This document shows, one piece after another, positions 10,741 to 22,443 of a stretch of 64,000 nucleotides of DNA (its first letter is position 1; each line of letters opens with the position of its first letter). The DNA is from Molossus alvarezi (taxonomy: Eukaryota > Chordata > Mammalia > Chiroptera > Molossidae), in NCBI GenBank assembly GCA_037176705.1, contig CM073888.1, positions 45,948,810-46,012,809 on the forward strand, given 5' to 3'. The position numbers and the translations under genes were made by a program. A model generated the notes under the pieces. That model searched no databases, was not told where the DNA came from, and worked only from the letters and a program-made list of their open reading frames with translations.

Positions 10741-12099
10741 AAGTGCAGAGTATATTTAAAAGACTGGGGTATCAAAACATCTTAAAGAAAGAAATGATTA
10801 CATTTCCCATTTAACATTTCTCCCAGCCCTCATGAACTTGCTTTTAAGCATATTATAAAATTAACGATACAGTTCTGAATCTAAACTACTTCGAAAATCA
10901 ATATAAATGAAGCAGTGACACTTTAAACAAGACATGATATGATAGCTGCAGATATTAGTATAACAGTGCCAGTCAGCCATAGTGTGAAATTTTGGTTCTT
11001 ACAAATGTAGAACTTCTGCCTCCCACCGCCCCCACCCCCTGCCAGATAAGCGGGAACTTAGAATGAGTGTTTGTTCACATATACATAGGTTTGCAGTGTA
11101 GAACCCAGTTCCATTCTGGCAAAGGAAAACCAAGTATACATCTCCACTGTGTGGATATGTTGACATTAAAAACAAAACAAGCCCCCAAAACATTTTGTTT
11201 GTCTTCTATGGAAAAATAGTAATCCGAAGAGCATTAAACACAGGAAAGGAAAGTTAAAGCCTGTGTTTTGCATATGGGAAAAGCCCGGATCTATGCTGTT
11301 TACAAACTAAAATCCTAACTTGTTTTGCAGCCTTTGTGAAGTTTGATCAGAATGATTAAATAATGTGGGTTTTAAAGAACAATGAGAACCTCCCAGCTCG
11401 ACCCTGCACGGCACAGCTAATGTGTTTCTTCTAGATGTAGTCTCAGAAGAGGGTTTCGGTTTACATGTAACACTGGCCCAAAGACCATGGAGCAAGTTTG
11501 CTTTTAACAAGTCCAAGTGACAGTCCTGATATTTTGCCCTTTAGATAATGGTGCAAATTTTGTTTTTGAATAGGCTTTTTGTAAATGAGATGCTTATTTT
11601 GAAATCCTCTTATTTGCAGGGCTTTCTCTCTCTTTGAGAGATTTGCTTTCTCTGACTTTGAAATGCAGTGAAACCCTTTTAGAAAACAACCCTCTCTTCA
11701 ATAGAATTCTGATACACCCGGATCACATCATGGCCCCTGAAACATAACAGCCGTGCAGAGAAAGCCTGGTGTAGCACTGTTAGCCTTTAAGGTCAATAGC
11801 CTCCTCCCCTCAGCTCCGCCTATCATCCCCTGGCCCATTAGGAAGGATTTCTATCTTCCATGTTTGTGTAATTTACTGCTGGGTAAATTATGCTCCCAAA
11901 GGCTAAATCAGACACTGCTTCTGTTTTAGGCAATTTTGTACTTGTGTAACTCACTATGTACCAGCCAAAGGGTTTCTTAAAAGCTTCATTCTAAAGGTGA
12001 CAGGTGGGTGTAATGGAATATTTGCATTGACCGAACCTTCTGTGAGACGGGACAAACCTGAAGGAAAACTTTCCCTTTAAGAGTTCCACCTTGTTAGGA

Positions 12100-12260
12100 G
12101 GGAAAGAACATTTCTCGAGCACCTCATTTATGGCGGGCACTTCACTCCTCACAGGAGGCATTATCTCCATTTCACATAGGAAAACAAATTGGAGTTTTCA
12201 GAGACCTGCCCAAAGTTCTAGAGCTGAAATGTCAGAGCAGGGGTTTGAGTCTAAGCTTTC
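12100..12260 (-). repeat. MIR SINE fragment
   Basis: Reverse complement of the MIR core: a CGAGCACCTCATTTATGG stretch, then CATTATCTCCATTTCACATAG, then a GAGCTGAAATGTCAGAGCAG segment that corresponds to the Pol III B-box side. Diverged. Confidence 0.65.
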
Positions 12261-12589
12261 CAAAGTGGAGCCTGTGTTGAGATACCTCCCTCTCTCTGAG
12301 ACAACGTTCAAAGAGAGTGTGGCTTGCTGGGCGATCCCTGCTCTCAGTTTAATTCATGCCCTCACGACTGAAGTTAAGACAATGCCACAGACCCCTAACA
12401 ATACGTGATTTCTCTGTGCAGCCGCTGAAAGCTAAACAAGTAGTCTGAGCTCCTGATGACGGTGACAGGCAAAGGCTCCACCAGCTTTTCCTTCTGTTCT
12501 GGGAAATTCTCTGAATCGGTGATCATTTTAGTTCACTCAGATATCTCCTTATGGTAGCAAATGCCCATAGAAAGGCAGCAACACTACTA

Positions 12590-12835
12590 GGAGGGTAGGA
12601 GCCCCATCCTTAGAGCCCAACAGAAATGGGTTCAAATCCCAGGTCTACTGTGTACCAGCTTTATGTGTGACCTTGAGTCATGTACCTCCCCCATCTAGAA
12701 GTTAGTTGCTTATCTGCAAAATAAGAGGGGAAAAAAATAATACGTACCTTGCAAGGCTGTTGTGAGGATTAAAATAACATGTGAATGACTTTACCTGGGG
12801 TATTTTAAATGCTAAATAAATGTGAACTAACATTA
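12590..12835 (+). repeat. MIR SINE, near complete
   Basis: In order it shows a TGGGTTCAAATCCCAG B-box region, TGTGACCTTGAGTCA, a CATCTAGAAGTTAG-like segment, AAGGCTGTTGTGAGGATTA and a degraded 3' end. This is the classic MIR order. Confidence 0.78.
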
Positions 12836-12942
12836 TAATTATACAAGGTTTGGGTTAATTCATGGGACCTGATGGATACTAATGCCAGGCCCGGAAGATA
12901 TTATTTGGTGAGAAATCTTGTGGCTTATTGTGTGTGTCTGTC

Positions 12943-12973
<31 letters not shown>
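12943..12973 (+). repeat. (CTAT)n microsatellite
   Basis: About eight CTAT units followed by imperfect copies to about 12990. Confidence 0.88.
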
Positions 12974-12975
<2 letters not shown>

Positions 12976-13642
12976 TATCTATCATTCATCTCCATCTATT
13001 TTTTACCAAACAAATTGAAGAGAGAAAGAGGAAATTCTCATTTGGCAGTGTAGACAGTTATAACAGGTAATTTTAGTACTATTGTATTAAGTACCCACTG
13101 GCAACTAACCCAGGTAACAAAAGCAAAATGAAAAACAAGTTATTCTGGCTCAGGTTACCTATATTTTGTGTTTATGCAGCCTTGGGATGATTCTCATACA
13201 CAGAAGAGCATATACTAAGTTTTCTTTGTTTTGTTCTTATGGAGGGTGTATGAGATGTGTGCCTGTGTGTTGGTGTATTTGAGGACTTGAAAAGGGGTGA
13301 TGAACACAGGGACATTATTTAATAGGAAAATTTAAATTTTGATTCAAAAGGGAAAAAAATATCGGTGATACCAGAAAAATCTCTGAAGTAAAGCAATGAA
13401 ACAAACTCTCAAGGTAGTTAGAAAATATATTTATGTCACATCTGTGTTGAGTGTGGAATTATGGTTAATGTACATATTTATTACTTATTTTTTTTGATGT
13501 CCTTAGTTTCCATTTCAGGGACAAACACTGAAGATTTCTTCCGGTTTTTTTTTTTTCCCTCTGCTTTAGGTGAACTGATTGTTTTTTGGCAAGAAATAGG
13601 AAATTAACTACATAGAAATATGCAATTAAAAAATCAGAATCC

Positions 13643-13875
13643 GCCCTGGCCAGTTTGGTTCAGTGGTTAGAGCGTCGGCCTGCGGTCCTGAGAGACCCGG
13701 GTTCGGTTCCCGCTAAGGGCATGTACCTCGGTTGCAGTTTGTCCCCGGCCCTGGTCGGTCGTGCGGGTGGCAGCCACTTGATGTGTTCCTTTCACATCGA
13801 TGTTTCTCTCTCTCTCCCTCCCACTCTACCCGAACAAAAAAATGGAAAAATGTCCTCGGGTGAGGATAAAAAAAA
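13643..13875 (+). mobile_element. VES SINE (GGGTGAGGAT-tail type), full length
   Basis: A tRNA-like head with A box (TGGTTCAGTGG) and B box (GGTTCGGTTCC) is followed by the CAGTTTGTCCCCGGCCCTGG segment, a CT-rich body, the TCCTCGGGTGAGGA hairpin motif and poly-A. The target duplication AAAAAATCAGAATCC at 13628-13642 and 13876-13890 is perfect, so this is a recent insertion. Confidence 0.95.
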
Positions 13876-14333
13876 AAAAAATCAGAATCCTGTGTCTTAT
13901 TTATGTCTAGACTTGTTTTGACTAGCAATGTAGTTAGAAGTACTTTGAAAATGATAAAGCTACATATCAATATTAACTTTTGTAACGTTAGTGACATGGA
14001 AGGAAATCACTTAAGAAACATTAATTTTCTAAAATACTTTATATAATTATGGATATGTAGGAATAATTTTTTTTTAAATTATGGATAGAAATAAAAGAAA
14101 ATCACTTTGAGGGAGTCTTTTGCGGTAAGGGCTGTATAGATATCTGTTTACATCATACAATGAAAAACAAAGGAGTCAAAAATAGAGAAGATGAACCTAC
14201 AAAGAGAGACTATTAAAATAGTTTTAATGCCGCCTCTGCAAATCTGAGTGTGCTTACTTGAAATGTGACCCTCGATGCAGCACTTACATAATGTCAGGTA
14301 GGAAACCATATGACTTCCTTTTTCATTTTGCAG

Positions 14334-14384
14334 AAAGCAGAAGCCACTGGAGAAAAGCGGCCAAGAGGCCGACCTAGGAAATGG
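14334..14384 (+). CDS. HMGA2: HMGA2 coding exon 3 (residues 67-83, AT-hook 3)
   Basis: This 51-base exon encodes 17 residues, K-A-E-A-T-G-E-K then the third AT-hook, with core R77-G78-R79-P80, ending at W83. The acceptor TTTCATTTTGCAG and donor GTGAGT at 14385 are strong; both ends are phase 0. In the family this is the last exon before the long intron 3; the following exons supply a linker and the acidic C-terminal tail. Loss of those exons by breaks in intron 3, leaving three AT-hooks, is the known lesion of human lipomas and related benign tumours. Confidence 0.97.
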
Positions 14385-15478
14385 GTGAGTAATAAGATAC
14401 CATTTCTATTTTTGTTTTCCAATGAAAAGTTTCTGCTTACTTAAATGAAAATGACTTTTATTTTATCAACTACACATGAATTTCTAACTTCTGGGTCCAT
14501 GAATCTCTGAAAGGGTTAAGGCAAGTGAAAGATTATCACCACTCCTTACCATTAGGCTCCCGGAGTTGACTCAGAACACTTTTCTTTCCTGGGAGTGACT
14601 CCTTTTTCTACCTCTTATCAACATGAAAAGAGTCCCCACTCTTCCTTCAAGTGGGGTAACAATGAGATGACTTGTTCAGGGGGTTGTGTAACGGAGGTGA
14701 AAGGGCATTATGAAACATTAGAAGTTGATTACAAATGGTGATAAAGTTCAGATGAAATGTGTTTGAGATAACATCTTAACATTTTCTTTTTGTTGTTGTT
14801 GCTTTCGTGGTTTTGCTCCAGACACATCTCATTTTCTAGGTGGTTTGTCTGTCCCTCCACCCCCCAGCCCCACCCCTGCATGGGCCTTGTCAGGAAACCA
14901 GGTTTTAATTTTCAGTTTTTCTTGCTTCCCTTAGTCATTCTTACATCCTGACGTGATCCACAGTGGCTTCCACGCAAGCGTGCTTGGCCCTATGGATCTA
15001 TATGAGGCCAGAGCTTCAGTGATCGCTCGAGAGCTCACTCGTTTTACCACGTGAACCTTGTGCCCTTTGCTTCTACGCCACCATGGTCTTTTGGTTTGTC
15101 TTTCCCATGGACAGAAGAGAACAGTCTTAAAATCCTCTTGTTTATGTGAACCAAGTTGTTCAGTACTTACAGCTCTAAAAATAAAAATAAATATGGGGGA
15201 AAAAAAAGAAGAAAACCATTTCTCAAGAAAGAGAAAGGCATCCTCTCTACCCAGCATCATCTGTGATGAGATCTTTTTCTCTTCCTTGGTTGATGCTTCA
15301 TGCATCATTTTTTTAAAAAGTGTCTTTGCTGTTATGCTGGATTCTGTTTTCCTGTTAGTTTGCCATTTCTTCCTCCAAAGTTCTGCATCACTTTCTATTT
15401 ATACCTGGGTATTGCTTTTCATTTAATTTATTCATCTTGTATTATTTTTCCTCTGCTCAACATGTGTTGGATTAGATT

Positions 15479-15482
<4 letters not shown>

Positions 15483-15521
<39 letters not shown>

Positions 15522-16194
15522 TTTTTTTTTATTTTTGCTACAGATATTTTACCTTTTTACCCCATTGGCACCCCCACCCTACCCCCCCTCCACCCTTTCC
15601 CCGGCTTAGTTGTCCATGTCCATTGGTCATGCATACATGCATATAAGTTCTGTGGTTTATCTTCCCACCCCCCACCCCCCATCCCCTCTTCTGAGGGATG
15701 TCAGTCTGTGCCCTACTTCCATGTGTCTGGGTCTACTGTATTCCTCAGACTGTTATGTTCATTATATTCCGTATATAAGTGAGATCATGTGGTATTTGTC
15801 TTTTTCTGCTTGGCTTCTTTCACTTAGGATAATACTTTCCAGGTCTCTCCATGTCGTCTCAAAGGATAAGAGATCTTTCTTTCTTACCGCTGCATAGTAC
15901 TCCATTGTGTATATGTACCACAGCTTTTTTATCCATTCGTCTACTGGTGGACACTTGGGCTGTTTCCAGATCTTAGCTATTGTAAATAGTGCTGCTATGA
16001 ACATGGGGGTACATATATTCTTCCTGATTGGTGTTTCAGGCTTCTTAGGGTATATTCCCAGCAGTGGGATCACTGGGTCAAATGGAAGTTCAATTTTTAA
16101 TTTTTTGAGGTAGCACCATATTGTTTTCCATAGCGGCTGCACCAGTCTGCATTCCCACCAGCAGTGTATTAGAGTCCCCTTTTCTCCACACCCT
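15483..16194 (-). mobile_element. L1 retrotransposon, 5'-truncated, young
   Basis: On the - strand, 712 bp hold the C-terminal end of L1 ORF2 (about 126 codons open at 15762-16142, with the LPFDPVIPLLGIYPKK and WYIYTMEYYAA motifs), a C/G-biased 3' UTR and a long poly-A (about 32 T at 15483-15516). A perfect 14-bp target duplication GGATTAGATTTCTT lies at 15469-15482 and 16195-16208. Endonuclease and reverse transcriptase domains are absent, so it cannot move. The intact frame and duplication indicate recent insertion. Confidence 0.95.
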
Positions 16195-16585
16195 GGATTA
16201 GATTTCTTAGCACAAGGAAATAGGGTTGATCTTCAGATTAAACACATCTCAGTGTTACAGTGTAACCTTAAAGTAAGAGCATGTCATTCAAACTTCTGGT
16301 CAATAAATGAGTTCTCTCTAAATTCTCGCTAAACCCACCTTCCAGGTGGTGATCATCTAGACTGTGATTGATTGTCTTAAATGTTAGGGAACTCACTACC
16401 TTGTAACACTGACTCTTCTCTCCTGCAAAGCTCTGAACATTCGAAAATTCTTCCACCTGATTCCTTCTAGCTTCTGCTCAGTCCCTAGTCCTCTATTCTG
16501 GGAATATACAGAATAGTTGTTTTCATTTTCACTCATGGTAGCCCTTCAAATATTTGAAGACAATTAACATATACCATTGTTCTCT

Positions 16586-16825
16586 CTCTCTTTTTTTTCA
16601 TATCCTCACCTGAGGACATTTTTGCAATTATCTTCAGATAGACTGGAAGGGAGAGAGACAGAAACATCAATATGAGAGAGACACATTGACTGGTTGCTAC
16701 CCACACAGCCCCAACCGGGGCTGGGAACAAACTGCTACCGAGGTACATTCCCCTAGTGGGAACCAAACCTGGGTCTCTCTGGTCCGCGGGCCAGCGCTCT
16801 AACCGCTGAGCCAAACTGGCCAAGG
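16586..16825 (-). mobile_element. VES SINE (GGGTGAGGAT-tail type)
   Basis: A full-length - strand copy with the perfect duplication CCATTGTTCTCT at 16574-16585 and 16826-16837. The tail hairpin reads TCCTCACCTGAGGA on the + strand. Confidence 0.93.
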
Positions 16826-17027
16826 CCATTGTTCTCTTTAGTGGTTTGAATATATCTCTCTCTAATCGTTCCATTTTCCCCCCATAAATGAACATTCTTG
16901 TTACTCTCTTCTGAATATGTTTGACTGTTAGTCTTCTGAAATATGTTACCCAGACTTGTGTCCTATTCTAGATGTGGGCTCCACAAACAGCGATTTATCA
17001 CCTTTCTGGTACATAGGGTTCTAGCCA

Positions 17028-17450
17028 CCTATTGCTGTTTAATCAACCACCCCAAAACTTAATAATAAAAATGGCCATTTTATTGTGCATGTGGTTTCTT
17101 TAGGTCAGGAATATGGGCTGGGCACAGCAGAAAGGCTTGTTTTTGCTTCATGATGTCTGGGACCTCAAGCTGGGAGGACTCAAGCCCTGGAGTCTAGAAC
17201 ATGGAGGCCTCCTCCCTCACAGGTCTGGTGCTTTCATAGGATTAAGTTGAAATCTGGGTGCATCTGGGAGGGACCAGAGCACCGACACGTGCTCTTCCAG
17301 CCCAGTGGTCTCAGGGTAGGCAGTCAGCCTTCCGACATGCACTTAGGCCTACTGGAGAGAGTTCTGACTAGTGAGGAGGAAGCTGCAAGGCCTTTTTTGA
17401 CCTCGACCCAGTCATCAAAAACTGCTGCGTGCGTTATACTCTACTGAGCA
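17028..17450 (+). repeat. Ancient dispersed repeat, family not assigned
   Basis: The sequence CTATTGCTGTTTAATCAACC through AGGTCAGGAATATGGGCTGG and CATGATGTCTGGGACCTCA resembles a mammal-wide repeat whose consensus contains ACAAACCACCCCAAAACTTA and GTGGGTCAGGAATTCGGGCA. I recognise the pattern but not the family name. It is highly diverged and its right edge is unclear. Confidence 0.5.
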
Positions 17451-17699
17451 CTCTGTTGATTAAGGTGCCATTGGCACACACATTAAATAAAGGTCTGTCA
17501 TTTTCAAGCATCAGAACTTTGAAAGGATATTCTATCTCACTGCAATAATCAATAACAAAGACCTGTATAAACTTTCTAATAGGCAACATAACAGAAAATA
17601 GGTAAGTTCTTTGAAGTCATGAGACTAATTTTGCTAAAACTCAATGAAATAAATGATAAGCAAATGCAATGAAAGTTAACCAGCACCACAGCTATCCAG

Positions 17700-18187
17700 T
17701 TCCCCCAGCTTTATTGAGATATAATTGACATATAACATTGTGTATGTTTAAGGAGTACAACATGTTGATTTGATACATTTTATACATATAAATGATTACC
17801 ATAGTAACATTAGTTAATACCTCCATCACCTCATATAGTTACTATTTCTGTTTTTGTGGTGAGAACATTTAAGATCTACTCTCTTAACTTTAAAGGTATA
17901 ATACAGTATTGTTAACTATAATCACCATGATAGATCCCCAGAACTCATCCTATAACCAAGTTTATACCTTTGGACGACTATCTCTTCATTTCCCCCACCC
18001 ACCAGCCCTGACAACCACTATTCTACTCTCTGTTTCTAGAAGTTTAGCATTTCTAGATTCTACATATAAGTGATATCATACAATATTTGCCTTTCTCTAT
18101 TTGACTTATTTCTCTTAGCACAATGTCCTCAAGTTCTACCCATGCAAATGGCAGGATTTCCTTCTTTCTCATGGCTGAGTAATATTC

Positions 18188-18243
<56 letters not shown>

Positions 18244-18316
18244 AGATCTATATATCTCACATCTCCTTTATGCATTCATCCATAGATGAACACTTAGGCT
18301 GTTTCCATATCTTACC
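17700..18316 (-). mobile_element. Old L1 3' end (L1M type)
   Basis: On the + strand it starts AGCTTTATTGAGATATAATTG, continues through TTTCTAGATTCTACATATAAG and ends at TGAACACTTAGGCTGTTTCC. This is the reverse complement of an old mammalian L1 3' UTR and ORF2 end. The reading frame is destroyed and a long TC repeat sits inside it. Confidence 0.85.
18191..18240 (+). repeat. (TC)25 microsatellite
   Basis: A pure 50-base TC tract within the old L1. Mirror-symmetric homopurine-homopyrimidine tracts of this length can form triplex DNA. Confidence 0.95.
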
Positions 18317-18560
18317 TTTTAACTGGTCTTTCTACCTTTTATCTCTGCTACCTTTGAGCTATCCTATAATGTTTGCTGGTTAATCTTCATAGGTTATAGT
18401 CATGTCACTGTTCTTCTCAGAATCTTTCTGTGGTTCCCCAGCTGGCCACTGAATTAATAACAGCCTGGTAGCACTTTGAGATCCTTACAGTTTGTACCCA
18501 CCTATCCTTACAGCTTTATTTCCTACTACTCATCTTCACACAATTGATGTGTCAGCCAAG
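18317..18560 (+). repeat. LINE-2 fragment
   Basis: AACTGGTCTTTCTACC, CATAGGTTATAGTCATGTCACTG and CTCAGAATCTTTCTGTGG match the order of the L2 3' region (ACTGGTCTCCC..., AGTCAGATCATGTCACTCC..., CTCAAAACCCTCCAATGG...) in diverged form. Confidence 0.6.
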
Positions 18561-19383
18561 CTGGAATAAAATATGGATTAATGAAAGGATCTATGCTTTT
18601 TGCCCCTCAATGGATTCTTGCCCACTTGGGGGGAGATCTGAATGGCAGGCAGTGATCTTCATGCGAGGCACCCACCACAGAAACCCTTGCCTTTCTGAGA
18701 ATAATTGGGTCATCCTCATTGACTCTCATGGTTTCTCATTTATACTGGCTGTCAGAATGGAAAATGTTATGTAGTGAATTGCCATAAGCTCCTGATTTGT
18801 TCCCCAAAGAAGAGTTGTTCTACTAAGAAGAGGAAATAAAAGGAAATTGTATATTTTTTCTAGACAGCATGTTTCCTCTTTGCTTGTATATATCCTGTTG
18901 GGTAGAGTCTGTAGCCAGTCACAGCAATGCATCCAGTTTAATGGCATTCTTTAGTGGAAAGCTTGTACTAAAGAAATAAATTATTGCATTTTCCATAGGA
19001 AATGGGTTTTGTACTTTATAGCAAGTTCAATCCTTTCCAACAATGTCATTCACTGATTTCCTTATATTAGAGAGATATTTTTCAATTGACTGGATTTACT
19101 AAGTACCTGGCCCAGTAGCCAAATTGCTCCCCTGTTGTTCTTTTGGGTGGTTTGTTTTGTTTTAAAATTCTTTCGCTTTAAAAAAAAGTCTTGTAAATCT
19201 TATAATGTCATGGAACGGGTCTGGAAAAACATATCTACAGTGTGACCCCCTCATCGCATGTGATTGGGATCTGTATTTGGTAGGTGATTCCAAGGCTCAT
19301 TAACTAAAAGTGTGTAGATATAGAAGAGAAAGTTGTGTAAAGTTGGAAGAGAGAAGTAGGACCTAACTTTTCTCCTGGTCTTA

Positions 19384-19627
19384 GTAGTTGGGAGCTCAGA
19401 GTCTGCATTCAGATGGCTTGGGTTCAAATTCTAGCCCATCATTGGACTAACTGTGTGTAATCTTGAGCAAATTACATGACCTTTTAAAGGTCCAGTTTCT
19501 CATCTTTAAAAACGTGGTAAGATCAGTACATTTCTTATGGAGTTGTTTTGAGGATTAAATAAGAAAATGCATGCGAAAAAGGCTTAGTAAAAGGCACAGC
19601 ACACAGTAGAACTCAATAAGTGCTCGA
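19384..19627 (+). repeat. MIR SINE, near complete
   Basis: It shows GGGTTCAAATTCTAGC (B box), TAATCTTGAGCAAATTAC, CCAGTTTCTCATCTTTAAAA, GAGGATTAAATAAGAAAATG and a 3' end CACAGCACACAGTAGAACTC then AATAAGTGCTC, in MIR order. Confidence 0.85.
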
Positions 19628-20932
19628 AATTATGCTTAACTCCACCATACACTTTTATGTGGATACCACTGACAGCCTAAACCCTAATTATTTGTAGCTA
19701 CCAGTAGTTGCACATGGAGTGAGGTAACAGTCATGCATCAAACTAACCAAGTACCTTGGTGGTATCACTATGTCATCAATATATCTATGCTGAATATTAT
19801 CAAGTTTAAGAATTGCTAATGAATAATATGAAAGTACATTGTAGATCTCTTTATAGTTAAGGGAAACATTTTAAATTATAGCTTATAGGCCTTTCTTCTA
19901 ACTGTAGAGGTTTGGTGTCCTGTGTTGTTTATCAGTTTGAAAAGTAAGGTTTCTGCTGTTTGCCTCAACATGCACACGAGAGATGTCCTGGTTCCTCAGA
20001 ACATGCAGAGAGTTCCATTGGTCAGTCCTTCTTCCAGTTGAATCTAGGCATTTCATGTTTGCACTTCTCAATATTTGCCTAGGAAAGGAGCTCATCACAT
20101 ATCTGATTTAGTGATGGAAAATATTTGGAAAAAGTTTTAGAGAGTGGAGCTACGGCTCAAGAATACGATGAAATAATAAAGATGTTAACCTCACCTATGA
20201 AATGCTCCATCCAGATGTTGCTTAGTGGAGCAACTGGTGCTTCTGGGTAAAAAGAAGCAAGGACAACATAATCAAGAATAAATCAATGGGAAAATGTGTT
20301 TTTAGATGTTTTGTTTTCAGAATATCTTTTGGGGGAAGGAAATTAACAACAAAAGAGAAATACTCTCCAATGTGAATTAATGATTTTTAAAGAAAAAAAA
20401 ATCATTCTGGAGATACTGAGATTGACCTAGAAATTGACCCAAGGACCAGATGCTGAAGCTTAACTTCAATTGGTCACTAGGAACTTACTAACAAACCCCA
20501 GCTGTTTTTTGGGGTTGCTGATTCTCTTTATTTGGTAATGGGGTGTGTGCGGTAGTACGTCGATTTAAAAATATGCAGCCCAGTCCATCTCTTTCTGGGG
20601 ACAGTTGTCTTTTTATTAAAGAGCTTGTGATACACAGGAAAGTGATGTAATTTCATTTGTTAGTCAAACATATGAGGATTCTAGATAGACAACAAGGGCT
20701 TTTTGTTTTTCCAAGTTTGTAGGCATCTAGAAACTTAAGTGATGATTTGAAAATCAAGTAAGGGGACTAAATCAGAATTAAAACCTATTAAACTATACTG
20801 ATTGAAGCACTGGGTTTCTTTTAAAGATCCCAACCATTAATGCTTTGAGAAACCTGGAAATCTAATGTGGAAGTTAAAACCTTAGGCCTTCATTTCCATT
20901 ACTTGTTTCCTCCAGATGTTTGTTACTTTAAT

Positions 20933-20958
20933 AACACACACACGCACACACACACAAA
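20933..20958 (+). repeat. (CA)n microsatellite
   Basis: A short CA run with one CG interruption. Confidence 0.8.
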
Positions 20959-21453
20959 CCTTCAGCAGTTTGGAATTTAACACTTGCCTTGTTTAAACTG
21001 AAATATAGCTTCGATGTTTAGAAAAGACTCTTCAATAGTGCATATTGCAGATAATTGTAACTTTTCACTGGAGTCAGAGGGAAAGAAATGACTTTAAATG
21101 AACATCAAAATTGTCTGCTAATGGAGTGTGTGAAGGCGAAATCATTTTCCCTTAGAAATCTGTAACCATAACATGCTTTAAAAAATGAAGATGATCCCTG
21201 AAGCACATATTCTGATATATGCGCTGCAAATAGAATATAAATTTTCTGATGCATATGACGTGTTCAAAATTAGTGAGCAATATTTTCTGAAAGTATCTCC
21301 TCCTTTGCAATAGTCTGTGATAAAATGGAATACTTTGTAGTACAGAACTCTGTGGGAGAAAAGAGACTTATTTATTCTGTTTTTTAAATAGCATACTATA
21401 AAATTCACTAAAATGATTATTTAAAATTATAAGATTAAATGTGAAGACACTAA

Positions 21454-21718
21454 GCCTGGCCAGTGTGGCTCAGTTGTTGAGAGTTGACCCATGCCCCAAG
21501 AGATTGTGGGTTCGATTCCCAGTCAAGGCACATGCCCAGGTTGTGGGCCTGATCCCCAGTGGGGGGGCATGTAGGAGGCGGCCAGTCGATGTTCTCTCTC
21601 ATCGATGTTTCTATCTCTCCTTCTTCCTTCCTCTCTAAAAATCAATAAAGAAAAATAAATAATAAATAAATGAATAAATAAATGAATAAATAAATAAATA
21701 AATAAATAAAATAAAAAA
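21454..21718 (+). mobile_element. VES SINE (AATCAATAAAG-tail type) with (AAAT)n tail
   Basis: A full-length + strand copy with a perfect 18-bp target duplication TAAATGTGAAGACACTAA at 21436-21453 and 21719-21736. The tail begins AAAATCAATAAAG and expands into a 60-base AAAT/GAAT repeat (about 21655-21718), a microsatellite born from the poly-A. Confidence 0.95.
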
Positions 21719-22443
21719 TAAATGTGAAGACACTAATAAATCATACTCAAGAGGCAAGAATTGGGTTTGATCATTAATATTTTGTCTCCAGATTAATCCT
21801 TTTTGTTTGTTTAAATATTAAAGTGCTGTTCTTAATTATCCTGTTAAATGAAATCTTGAAAAAAGAGATTGATCACCTGCCCTGCTTGGTCATCCAGTTC
21901 AGTTTGGCATGGCCAGTTTCTACCACATCCTGTCCATTAAGGATTATCAGACATTGACCTTGCAGTCTGTGGTTTAAGTGACCTTGCCACAGTACCACAA
22001 TAACCATGTGGTCTTACTAAACTGTTATCAAGGAAGAACATGTTGTTTCCCCACTTGTGGTTGAGTGGCAAGTTATAGACAGAGGGTAGTTCAGATAAAT
22101 GTCCTGTTTCTCTACAAAAGAATAATCGGATCGATAGAATCCTGGCCAAGAGAGTGATCTCAATTTCATTCTAATTGGATGACAAGTATTGTGGAATTCA
22201 GTGAACATTTTATGTGACAATACATGTGTTTAAGACTTTATCTACACTACCATACACATATTTACCTATGCTTTCCCAAATCTGAGTATTCGTGGTAAAT
22301 ATTTCTAAAATATTGGACACCCTCATGTCCTATATAAATAAAATTAATATGTCATGTAGATGTTTTAAATTAGGCAAGATAGGTAATACTATCACTTCAT
22401 ATTTAAGAGAACATTTTTGTTCTGTTTTTAAGAGTGGAGTCTG

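Larger units (their letters stand above)
3546..14333 (+). other. HMGA2: HMGA2 intron 2
   Basis: This intron is 10788 bp, close to the human size as I recall it. From 3.5 to 7.4 kb it is AT-rich unique sequence. The rest contains the SPIN element, VES SINEs at 7.9, 8.4, 9.8 and 13.6 kb, MIR fragments at 10.1, 12.1 and 12.6 kb and several microsatellites. About 10.8-12.1 kb shows nothing I can name. The acceptor is a T-rich tract ending TTTTGCAG at 14333. No other gene was found. Confidence 0.85.

Noticed and set aside
13643..13730. tRNA-like segments with A and B boxes
   Set aside because: They are the heads of SINEs with body, tail and target duplications; no cloverleaf with a proper acceptor stem is present, so no functional tRNA gene is called.
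13655..13921. Recurrent frames reading like AQRLERWPAVRRDPG in many places
   Set aside because: These are translations of the VES SINE head and body in either orientation, not genes.
15762..16142. 126-codon - strand frame with L1 ORF2 motifs
   Set aside because: It is real L1 sequence but only the C-terminal end, without endonuclease or reverse transcriptase; annotated as part of the L1 rather than as a gene.
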